A DNA stretch of 64,000 nt, taken from contig JBMDXA010000024.1 in NCBI GenBank assembly GCA_048594725.1, forward strand, positions 40,223 through 104,222, written 5' to 3'. A model generated the notes under the pieces. That model was not told where the DNA came from, ran no database searches, and saw nothing but the letters and a program-made list of their open reading frames with translations. A program made the position numbers and the translations under genes. Source of the stretch: JAFDZV01 sp048594725 (GTDB lineage Bacteria > Bacteroidota > Ignavibacteria > OLB7). Positions 27,415 to 35,700 of this stretch are shown here, piece after piece; positions within the stretch are counted from its first letter, which is position 1, and each line of letters opens with the position of its first letter.

Positions 27415-27465
27415 AAAGGCGCAAAGAAAAAAGAGGAGAATATCTCTGTATTCCTTTGCGCCTTT
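27415..27465 (-). terminator. Long-loop hairpin after the anti-sigma gene
   Basis: A 12-bp stem AAAGGCGCAAAG/CTTTGCGCCTTT around a 27-base loop, 56 bases past the stop of the minus-strand gene. On the minus strand it runs into TTTTTC. The element reads as a peptide of the NTKAQRNTE type, another sequence seen as spurious proteins across unrelated genomes, so it may be a dispersed repeat reused as a terminator. Confidence 0.6.
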
Positions 27466-27520
27466 GTATTGATACTCCTGGTACGGAAGCCCCGTACGCC
27501 GCATGAAAACCTTCCGGCCC

Positions 27521-28378
27521 CTACTTCTTGATGAGCGGGGATCGCTGGTTGACTCGGAGTTTCAGCGAATCGTTGTTCACCACCGGTATATCGGTTTTCT
27601 CCTGCCGTGCCTGGCTCCTCCGGTCCGGATCGGCCGGCTGCTGTAGAGTGCCGGCCTGATCGCGGGGAGCCATATTCTTTATCGAGCGCTCGGCCGGGTT
27701 GCTGGCCGATACAGGGGTGGGTTGCGTGTTGACGGAGCGGAGCGGCGCTGCCGGCTGTCCGATGGCCGGCTTCATCTGCTCCGTTCCTGGCAGTGACGCG
27801 CGCAGCTGGGAATGTCCGTCTGCCGGGGATGCTGCCGCCGGGCCGGATACGGTGCCTTCTGCGGTTTGGCCGGTAAGAGGCGCCGCCGCAGCCCCAGCCG
27901 CCGGCCGGGTGGTCTCGGTTGCCGCGCCTGCTCCCTTCAGAGCGTCGGGCCGGCTCGGTTCCGGGGTCTCCGCGTTGAATACCACGGCGCCCACGGTCAC
28001 CGCCACTCCCGCCAGGGTAGCCACCAGTCCTTTCACCAAACCGCTGCCGGAGAGGGCGTTCATGAACGAACTTCCCTTGGCCCCCGCCGCCGATGGTGCC
28101 GCCGTCTGGGGCGCGCTCTCGGATGGGGTCTGGATGCCCGGCTCGGGCGCAACCGTTGCGAGCATCGCCAGAAACCGTGCCCGCGATTCGGGGGGGCGTG
28201 CCGGGATCTCCGAGCGGTCGCTGCGGATCACGTTTCCTATCAGAAGTTCCGTATCCACCGAGCGGCGCAGATCTGCGTCCCACTCCATTCTGCTCATGAA
28301 CTCCTTTCGTTCGGCAGGGGGCATGGTACCATCCAGGTACCGTTCGATAGCCCCCTCCTTATCGAAGAGCTGATTCAT
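27521..28378 (-). CDS. Putative anti-sigma factor, single-pass membrane protein
   Basis: A 285-residue protein co-transcribed with the sigma factor upstream (4-base overlap of stop and start). The N-terminus (about 1-75; IERYLDGTMPPAERKEFMSR then ADLRRSVDTELLIG) matches the cytoplasmic helical part of Bacteroidota anti-sigma proteins. One transmembrane helix is at about 113-133 (LVKGLVATLAGVAVTVGAVV). The rest, about 150 residues, is Pro/Ala/Gln-rich and probably a periplasmic spacer. It likely sequesters the sigma factor and releases it on an envelope signal. Confidence 0.8.
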   Translation of the reverse strand: MNQLFDKEGAIERYLDGTMPPAERKEFMSRMEWDADLRRSVDTELLIGNVIRSDRSEIPARPPESRARFLAMLATVAPEPGIQTPSESAPQTAAPSAAGAKGSSFMNALSGSGLVKGLVATLAGVAVTVGAVVFNAETPEPSRPDALKGAGAATETTRPAAGAAAAPLTGQTAEGTVSGPAAASPADGHSQLRASLPGTEQMKPAIGQPAAPLRSVNTQPTPVSASNPAERSIKNMAPRDQAGTLQQPADPDRRSQARQEKTDIPVVNNDSLKLRVNQRSPLIKK

Positions 28379-29037
28379 TGGACCTCCTCGCTGTCGTGCT
28401 GTTGTGAAAAGTTCGGGAGGTCTATTCCGTTCCCGTCAATCTTTGCCATGACCAAGTTCCTCAACTGAATACGTGCTCGCGATGCCCGCTTGCGGATGGC
28501 ATCAGCCGACTTGCCGAGCATCACGGCGATCTCGTCGAGCCGATATCCGCAATAGAGATTGAGCACCAGGACTTCCCGGTAATCGGGTGGAATCTCGGCG
28601 AGCGCCGAGACCACAAGGTCCTCCATATCCGACGGTTCGGGCGCCGAGTATGAGGGGAGTGCGGACTCCTGCAGGGTGTCGAGGGGGGAGAAGCGTTTCC
28701 GTGCCTTCAGCTGATTGAAGCAGAGGTTGCGTGCGATCCTCAGAAGAAACCCAACCGGGTTGAGAATCTGCTGCGGTTTCGAGCGGAGGCGCGCTACGCG
28801 CTCCCACACCTCCTGTGTGAGATCCTCCGCCTGTTCGGCGCTTCCAAGCAGCTTCAGGCAATAGACGTACAAACGATGGTTATGCCGATCGTACAGCGTA
28901 ACCAGCGCTCCGTTATCACCAGCGAAAAAGCGTTCAAGCAGGAATGTGTCGTCATTCGTTGCCGACGGACGAGCGATCATCTCCCCCTCTTGTTCGGACG
29001 CCCTCGGTGAGGACAGGGTCAAGAGATACTGACTCAT
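28375..29037 (-). CDS. ECF-type RNA polymerase sigma factor
   Basis: A 220-residue sigma-70 family factor. ATG 29037 (MSQYLLTLSSPRASEQEGEM) is preferred because GGAG lies 10 bases upstream; the ATG at 28980 has its purine run directly against the start codon. Region 2 (about 40-110; LYVYCLKLLGSAEQAEDLTQ, EVWERVARLR, NPVGFLLRIARNLCFNQLKA) and region 4 (about 145-195; ALAEIPPDYREVLVLNLYCG then LDEIAVMLGKSADAIRKRAS) are clear. Its stop overlaps the anti-sigma start. Confidence 0.92.
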   Translation of the reverse strand: MSQYLLTLSSPRASEQEGEMIARPSATNDDTFLLERFFAGDNGALVTLYDRHNHRLYVYCLKLLGSAEQAEDLTQEVWERVARLRSKPQQILNPVGFLLRIARNLCFNQLKARKRFSPLDTLQESALPSYSAPEPSDMEDLVVSALAEIPPDYREVLVLNLYCGYRLDEIAVMLGKSADAIRKRASRARIQLRNLVMAKIDGNGIDLPNFSQQHDSEEVQ

Positions 29038-29367
29038 AGATTGGGGACTCCAGCGACTTCGTTGTAGCAAAGACAGTTCCCTGGAATCGGGTGTGACAGC
29101 ATCATCCGTTTTTTTGCCGCTCGGGCTTCGATTCATACAACTGGTTTCTCCCGGCACAAAACTGCCGAACTATGAGGCGCAAAGCAAACAGGTCCCGGTA
29201 CCCCGCTTTTCCGGCGGAATCGCGGGCCGGACCCCGCTGCCTGACAGGGTCGTTTTCTGTCACGGCAAGATTGTATCGCTTGTCATAACGGAAGCGTAGA
29301 TTCCGGATATTCTCATCTTCTCCGGATGCCTTGTCCGCCGATCCTTATGTATCAGACGCCATACGTT

Positions 29368-30441
29368 ATGCAGAGGCCGCTGCTCGCCGTACTTCCGTTG
29401 CTCCTCTGGGCCGCCATGCTCGGAGGATGCAACGACCATATCCTGCCGGCCGATGAGGGGGATATCTGGGGAACCCAGAGAATCATTTACAGCGATATGG
29501 CTGCCCCCGGCAGCCGGATACTCACCATGGCGCTGAACAGCGGCGTGGCCGATGCGTCGCTGGGAATCGCAGGGCAGCTTCTGTATTACCCCCAGGGGGG
29601 GCATATCCTCTACAGCGTGGTGAATTCCCAGGATAATGCCTCGCTCATGCTCTACGGGCCGGAGGGCACCCAGGAGATCGTCAGCGAAAGCAATTACTAC
29701 GTTTATGTCTATATCGACAGAGCCGCGGCGCTCACCTTCGATGCCCGGACCGTGGCCTATGTCGCCAAGCATAGTCTGCTGGCCCCCTGGCGGCTCTATC
29801 TCCACGAGCTGGGCGCAGGAGGGGATACCGTGACGATCGACGATGATATCGGCGACGTCAGTACGCTCCTTTTTTCGCGGGAGGGAAGGTTCCTGGCGGT
29901 AAGCACCATACGGTCGGGAGATGACGAGGAGCGGGTCTATATCTACGACCGGACAACAAGGACGTTTACCGGTCCGGTGGAGAGGATGAGCCCGGCCAGC
30001 GTGTTATGGTATACCAGCAACTGGTTCCAGTGGATGCCGGACGGGGTGCTGCTGTATGCCGGCAGCGATTACTCCGGCAATCCGGGGCTCTACAGCATGC
30101 CCGGGGAAGGGGGCTACCCCCACAGGATCGCCAGCGGCGAATTCTCCTTCCCCGCCCCTTCCAGCCAGGGAACCCGGATAGCGTTCGTCCGGGATAATGC
30201 GGTCTGGCTCATGAATGCCGACGGCTCCGGCCAGCGGCCGCTTCTGAAGCCCGATTCCACTCTGTTCCAGAGCGTGCTGGCCCCGCAATGGTCTCCGGAC
30301 GATTCCAAGATCCTTATCACCCGTATTCTTGCCGATGCGGACAGCTCCATCACCGCGTTGGTGAACGATGTGATCGATGTGCGTACCGGGCGGTATAAAT
30401 CCCTGACCACCGCCGTATATCCCAGTTTCTGGCTCAAATGA
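29368..30441 (+). CDS. Beta-propeller lipoprotein (TolB/WD40-like)
   Basis: A 357-residue protein. ATG 29368 gives a clean signal MQRPLLAVLPLLLWAAMLGG followed by the lipid-acceptor Cys. The body has propeller blades of the TolB type: FSREGRFLAVSTI, SSQGTRIAFVRDNAVWLMNA and PQWSPDDSKILITRI. It probably sits in the outer membrane facing the periplasm or the surface and contacts protein partners. It is followed after about 125 bases by a barrel/OmpA-like gene on the same strand, perhaps in the same transcript. Confidence 0.82.
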   Translation: MQRPLLAVLPLLLWAAMLGGCNDHILPADEGDIWGTQRIIYSDMAAPGSRILTMALNSGVADASLGIAGQLLYYPQGGHILYSVVNSQDNASLMLYGPEGTQEIVSESNYYVYVYIDRAAALTFDARTVAYVAKHSLLAPWRLYLHELGAGGDTVTIDDDIGDVSTLLFSREGRFLAVSTIRSGDDEERVYIYDRTTRTFTGPVERMSPASVLWYTSNWFQWMPDGVLLYAGSDYSGNPGLYSMPGEGGYPHRIASGEFSFPAPSSQGTRIAFVRDNAVWLMNADGSGQRPLLKPDSTLFQSVLAPQWSPDDSKILITRILADADSSITALVNDVIDVRTGRYKSLTTAVYPSFWLK

Positions 30442-30566
30442 TCGGATAAGGTCGTAGGTCTGCTCGGTTCCGGTTCGTAGATTACAGAGCCTGGGTCGGA
30501 CCGATCCCGCCCGGGTCCCTGTAACCGGACCGATCGGATATTCCAATCAGAGCAAGACCCGGCGCT

Positions 30567-32579
30567 GTGCTCCCCTCTTCGCACGATACTTCCCGCAGGC
30601 ATCGCCGCATACTGGCTCTGATGCTGGCTGCTGTGCTTCTCTGTTCGGAAGGGGCGGCGCAGGAGCCCTTGTATATAGGGGTTTCCGGGGGGTACGAGTT
30701 CGGGCTTCCACTCTCGTTCAACCGGCAGCCCGGTGTTATCAACCGCTACGGGTTCGATGGCGCCGGAATCTCCGAGGACCGGGGAGGGCGCATCGGGGCC
30801 TATCTGGGCCTCCCCTCGCTCATCAGCGAGAATCTGGGACTCGTCTTCCAGGCAAACTATCTCTTCGCCACCGGCAGTTATCTCTCCGATCCTTTCAACA
30901 TCGATCCGGTCTTCGATCCGTTCAGCAACAGGATCATCGACCCATCCTATCGTCTTGCGCTGGAATCCACTACCGGGATGCTGGAGCTGTCGGCCGCTAC
31001 CAGCCATACCTTTGCGGGCAACTGGACCGTGGGGGGCGGGCTCTGGGGGAGCTACCGGGTCCGCGGAGCCTTTACCAAGGTGCTTCGCCGGCAGCTGGGG
31101 GGCTCCGATGAGCTTGAGGTGGAGCGCGAGGAGGGGGAACGGCTCGGCACGGGGAAGTTCCGGCTGGGGTTGGGTGCCACTATGGGAACCCGTATTTCCC
31201 TGTTCTCCGGGGTGATGCTCCAGCCGGAGCTTTTCACCCGGTTCGATCCGATGGCGCTGGGGGATGTGGGTGTGCTTCAGACGTTCAGCCTGGGGGGAGG
31301 CGTCTCGCTTCTGTTTGATGCCGGCTCTCCGGCCCCCGCGGACACCGCTGCCCCCCCTCCTCTTGCCGATAACGCCCGTACCGATTCGGTGCCGCCGCGG
31401 CCGCCGCGCCTGGAGGCCACCATCGATCTGTTCAGCATCGATGCCGGAGGGGAGCGCTCGCAGGCTTCCGCCGTCCGTCCGGTCTCCCTGCTTCGCCGGC
31501 AGCAGATGCCCTTCCCCGCCACGGTCTTCTTCGATCCCGGTTCGGCCGCCATCCCCTCCCGCTATGTCCGGCTTACACCGGCCGAAGCCGCCACGTTTTC
31601 CGTAAGCGATCTGGTGCGGCTGGAGCCGGCCGCGCTCTACGGCCAGGCCCTCAATCTCCTCGGCCTGCGGCTCCTGGGGAACCCAGGGGCCAGGGTGCGC
31701 CTGGTGGGAACCTACGGCAGCGGCGAACCGGGGACGCTGGGACGGCTCCGTGCCGAGAGCGTGCGGGCCTATCTGCGGGATGTCTGGGGGGTGGCTGAGA
31801 GCCGGATAGCGGTACGGGAGGCATCGTCCGGAGATCGTGCCCCGGCACCGGGAACGGTGCGCCTGGAGGGCCCGGATGAGATTCTCGCGCCGGTGGTAAC
31901 GGAATGGCGGAGGCGAACCTATGTGCCTCTGGATATCGATCTGGAGCCGGCCATCGAGGCGGAGGCGGGGGTGAGGTTCTGGTCGGTGACGGTGCGGCAG
32001 GGAGACCGGGTGCTCAGCAGCTATTCCAGCCGTCCGGAAGACAGCCTCTCCGGTGCCGAGCTTGCCCTGCATATCCCGGAGGAGAACAACGAGGATGCGC
32101 TCCCGCCGCTGGTTGCGGAGCTTCTGGTAGAGGATTCCACGGGAGGCCGCAGGATGGCGACCGATACCCTCTCTCTGGTCCGCCGCGTGCCGGTCGGTAC
32201 CGGGGGCTCGCCGGAGGGAGGCGATGGAGAGCTGCGTTCCGAACTGGTCTATCTGGTATCGTGGAACGATGGTGATTCCTGGGGGAAGAACAAGAGCAGA
32301 GGCGGGTGGATTGCCGAGCTGGCCGAAGCGATGAGGCCGGGAGCCCGCGCAACGGTATCCCCGGCGGCGCCGGCCCCGTCGCGGAATGGGGAGGCATGCG
32401 GTCCCTGCGCCGATATCGCCGCACGGCTGAAGGCGCGTACCGGCTCGGCGGTAACCGTGGAAATCCCCCGGAATACCCCCTCCGCCGATCCCGGTTCCCC
32501 GGAGGCGCGCATGATCGGATCGCTGGTACGGGTCGAGATCCAGCAGAGCGGAGAAAGCGGCTCCGCCGGTCGTCCCTGA
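30567..32579 (+). CDS. Outer-membrane barrel protein with OmpA-like region
   Basis: A 670-residue exported protein. I use GTG 30567, giving RRHRRILALMLAAVLLCSEG as a signal peptide with a basic start; ATG 30621 is an alternative but would remove the basic residues. Residues about 32-250 form barrel-like strands with Gly/aromatic alternation, ending near LGGGVSLLFDAG. A Pro-rich linker (about 250-270) leads to an OmpA-like region (about 310-425; ATVFFDPGSAAIPSRYVRL, RLRAESVRAYLRDVWG). The remainder is beta-rich with a C-terminal CGPC motif (about 612). It may anchor the outer membrane to peptidoglycan, although the usual binding Asp/Arg residues are not clear. Confidence 0.78.
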   Translation: MLPSSHDTSRRHRRILALMLAAVLLCSEGAAQEPLYIGVSGGYEFGLPLSFNRQPGVINRYGFDGAGISEDRGGRIGAYLGLPSLISENLGLVFQANYLFATGSYLSDPFNIDPVFDPFSNRIIDPSYRLALESTTGMLELSAATSHTFAGNWTVGGGLWGSYRVRGAFTKVLRRQLGGSDELEVEREEGERLGTGKFRLGLGATMGTRISLFSGVMLQPELFTRFDPMALGDVGVLQTFSLGGGVSLLFDAGSPAPADTAAPPPLADNARTDSVPPRPPRLEATIDLFSIDAGGERSQASAVRPVSLLRRQQMPFPATVFFDPGSAAIPSRYVRLTPAEAATFSVSDLVRLEPAALYGQALNLLGLRLLGNPGARVRLVGTYGSGEPGTLGRLRAESVRAYLRDVWGVAESRIAVREASSGDRAPAPGTVRLEGPDEILAPVVTEWRRRTYVPLDIDLEPAIEAEAGVRFWSVTVRQGDRVLSSYSSRPEDSLSGAELALHIPEENNEDALPPLVAELLVEDSTGGRRMATDTLSLVRRVPVGTGGSPEGGDGELRSELVYLVSWNDGDSWGKNKSRGGWIAELAEAMRPGARATVSPAAPAPSRNGEACGPCADIAARLKARTGSAVTVEIPRNTPSADPGSPEARMIGSLVRVEIQQSGESGSAGRP

Positions 32580-32771
32580 GCATTCCCCGGCGGAATGCCA
32601 TCCTTGCACCACCACCACTGTAATGTTCTCTTCACCCCGCCCGTTCTTTCAGTATCCGGGTTTGTTTGTTCACACTTTGTTATTCTCTATCTTCTCGGAC
32701 TGATCGCCCCGAATACTCTTCCGTTGTTACCACACTCGTACGTACAGTACTACACCAGAGAGCCATTGCTT

Positions 32772-35700
32772 ATGAGCACTCCCGCTACCGTTCTACGCTA
32801 TCTTCTTCATATTCTCCCCCTTCTGTTTCTTCCGGTACTGGTTCCTGCGCAGACTGCGGAGGCCCCGCCGTCGGGTGCATCCGCGCCGTCGCTCCGGCCC
32901 GCGCAGGCCAGCGCCTCATCATCGATACGCTTTACGGAGAACCGTGGGCAGATCGTGGATACGCGGGGCGAGCTGCGCCCGGATGTCCTGTACAAGGCGG
33001 AATCGAAAGGGGTGAGCCTGTATTTCAGCAGGCGCGGGGTGAGCTACGTGTTCAGCAAGGCCGAGGGGGATCTTGCCCGCTACCTCCGGCACGATTGCCG
33101 GCTCCACGATCATAGCGATGACGACAGGGACCGGCATGGGGAGTTTGAAGGTCCGCCAACCGAGGAGCCCATCATCAAGCTCTACCGCATGGATCTGGAG
33201 CTGATCGGCTCCAATCCCGATGCGAGGGTGGTGGCGGATCTTCCCGAGAGCGATCTCCAGCACTTCTATCTGGGGCACCAGAGCGCCGGCATCAACGATG
33301 TGCGCTCCTTCCGGAAGCTGACCTATCACGACATCTATCCGAACATCGATCTGATCGTTACCGCCAACGAGGAGGGAACCAAGAGCGATTTCGTGGTGCG
33401 CCCCGGCGGCCGGGTGGCCGATATCCGCTTCCGCTATCTGGCGGCCGATCGTTCGGCCATCACCCCGAAGGGGTCGCTGCTGACCACCAACCCGCTCGGC
33501 TCCATAGAGGAATCCGCCCCCTATGTCTATCAGCGGGAGCCCGGCACGGACCGGGAGCGGGGAGTGAACGCATCCTTTGCGATACGGGATGGGGTGATCG
33601 GTTTCACCGTGGGACCGTACGACCGCTCGCGTACGCTGGTGGTTGATCCGCAGCTGATCTGGTCCACCTTCTACGGCGGCAGCGGCACCGAATATCTGAA
33701 CGGCGGCGATCCCACCGAGGTTGACCGCCAGGGGAATATCTTCGTTGCCGGATATGTCAATACCAACACCTTCCCCTATAGCCCCGGCGCATTCCAGCAG
33801 TCGTCCGGCGGCGGGCAGGATGCCTTCCTGGTGAAGTTCAGCAGCCGGGGCCAGCGGCTCTGGGCCACCTATTACGGCGGCAGCGGCAGCGAAATCGCGC
33901 ACGGCGTCTGCTCCGACAAGAACGGCAACGTCTTTATGACCGGCCACACCGAGAGTATCAACCTGTACACCAGCAGCGGCGCCCACGACCGGACGCTGGG
34001 CGGCAATCGCGATGCCTTTATCGCCAAGCTGGACCCTCTGGGAGTCATGCTCTGGTCCACCTACGTGGGAGGCAGCTCGTTCGATGACGGCTATGCGTTC
34101 GCCGTGGACAGCTCCGACAATGTGGCCGTCGTGGTCACCACCGGGAGCCTCAATCTCGGCACCGATGGGGCGCTCTACCGGAACAAGCCATCGCCGGAGG
34201 CCGTCGTCCAGAACGACACCCGCTACTACGATATCCTCCTTGCCAAGTTCAATGCCTCCGGCACGCAGCTCTGGGCCACCTATTACGGCGGGCCGAGCAC
34301 TGCGGTGGAATACGCCTATGCGGCCGCATCGGATATCAAGGACAACATCATCTTTACCGGCTGGACCGGGAGCAACGATTTTCCGACGACGCCGGGGGCG
34401 CATCAGACATCCCGCGGCGGCAGCACCGATGCCTTCGTGGTGAAGTTCGATCGCGACGGCAACCGCAAATGGGCCACCTACTACGGGGGACCGAACACGG
34501 AGAACTCGGGATTCAACACCACCGGCTTCAGCGGCATGGCGACCGATGATATCGGCAATATCTTCATCACCGGCACGGTGGCCTCTCCGGGAGGATTCCC
34601 GGTGACCTCCGGAGCGTTCCAGACAACGTTCCAGGGGGGAACCTCCGATGCCTTCATCGTCAAGTTCGATACGCTCGGCGTGCGCCAGTGGGCAACCTAT
34701 GCCGGCGGCTCGGGGGCGGATATGGGGACCGGGGCGGCCTCCAACACTTCCGGCGGCGTGCTTATCACCGGATTCACCAACGGCAGCCTTCCCACCACCG
34801 CTCTTCCGCTGGAGCCGGCGTTCCAGACCAGCAACGCCGGCGGCTTCAACGATGCGTTCATCATGAAGCTGGACAAGGATGGCGCAAAGCGCTGGATAAC
34901 GTTCTTCGGGGCGGGAGGGGACGACCAGGGACATGGCATCTCCTATGATCCCTACGGTGCTATCATCATCGCGGGATATACCACCTCCGACGGATATCCG
35001 TTCAATGTGGCGCGCTCCCCGTCGGAGCCCCCGGCACAGGGGGCGCGGGGCGGCAATGCCGATGCCTTTACCGCGGTCTTCTGCGATCCGGCTCCTCCCG
35101 AGATCGATTCGAGCGGCCCTACCACCTTCTGCCACGATCAGAGCCTTACCCTCTCGATCGAGGATGGATATACCGGGGTGGGCTGGTATCGCAATGCGGA
35201 GGTTGCCCCTTTCAGCAGCGCCAACTCCATCACTATCACCGAGAGCGGCGAGTATTATGTGAAGGTGGAGAGCACCGGAGGGTGTCCGGCAATCTCCCCC
35301 AGAATCAGGGTGCGGAAGCTGGAGCGTCCCAACCCCACCCTCGCGGCCCCTCCGCCGTTCTGTACCGGCGATTCGGTGAACCTGGTGGCGGGGGGCGGTC
35401 CCTATGCAACGTACGTCTGGAAGAAAGAGGGTATCACCATTGCAGGCGCCACCTCATCGCTGCTGAAAGTGAAGCAGGGAGGATTGTACCGCGTGGTGGT
35501 CACCGATAGCTGGGGCTGCCCGGACTCCGCCGAGACGACCGTGACGGAGTATCCGATGCCGGGTGCCATCAGCGTGACGCCGGCCGATACCATCGAGATC
35601 TGCGAGGGTGATCCCCCCGTACAGCTCTCGGCCGTCGGCGGGAGCGGCGGCACCATCCAGTGGTCCAACGGTTCCACCGGAGGCTCCATTGCAGTGAGCG

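Noticed and set aside
30114..32618. Long minus-strand open frame (834 codons) opposite the OmpA-like gene
   Set aside because: It is the antisense of a well-supported plus-strand gene; its translation is Arg/Gly/His-rich without family motifs, as expected from codon bias in G+C-rich DNA.
32919..35135. Minus-strand open frame (738 codons) opposite the giant surface protein
   Set aside because: Antisense shadow; no start signals or domain, and the SBBP reading on the plus strand is unmistakable.
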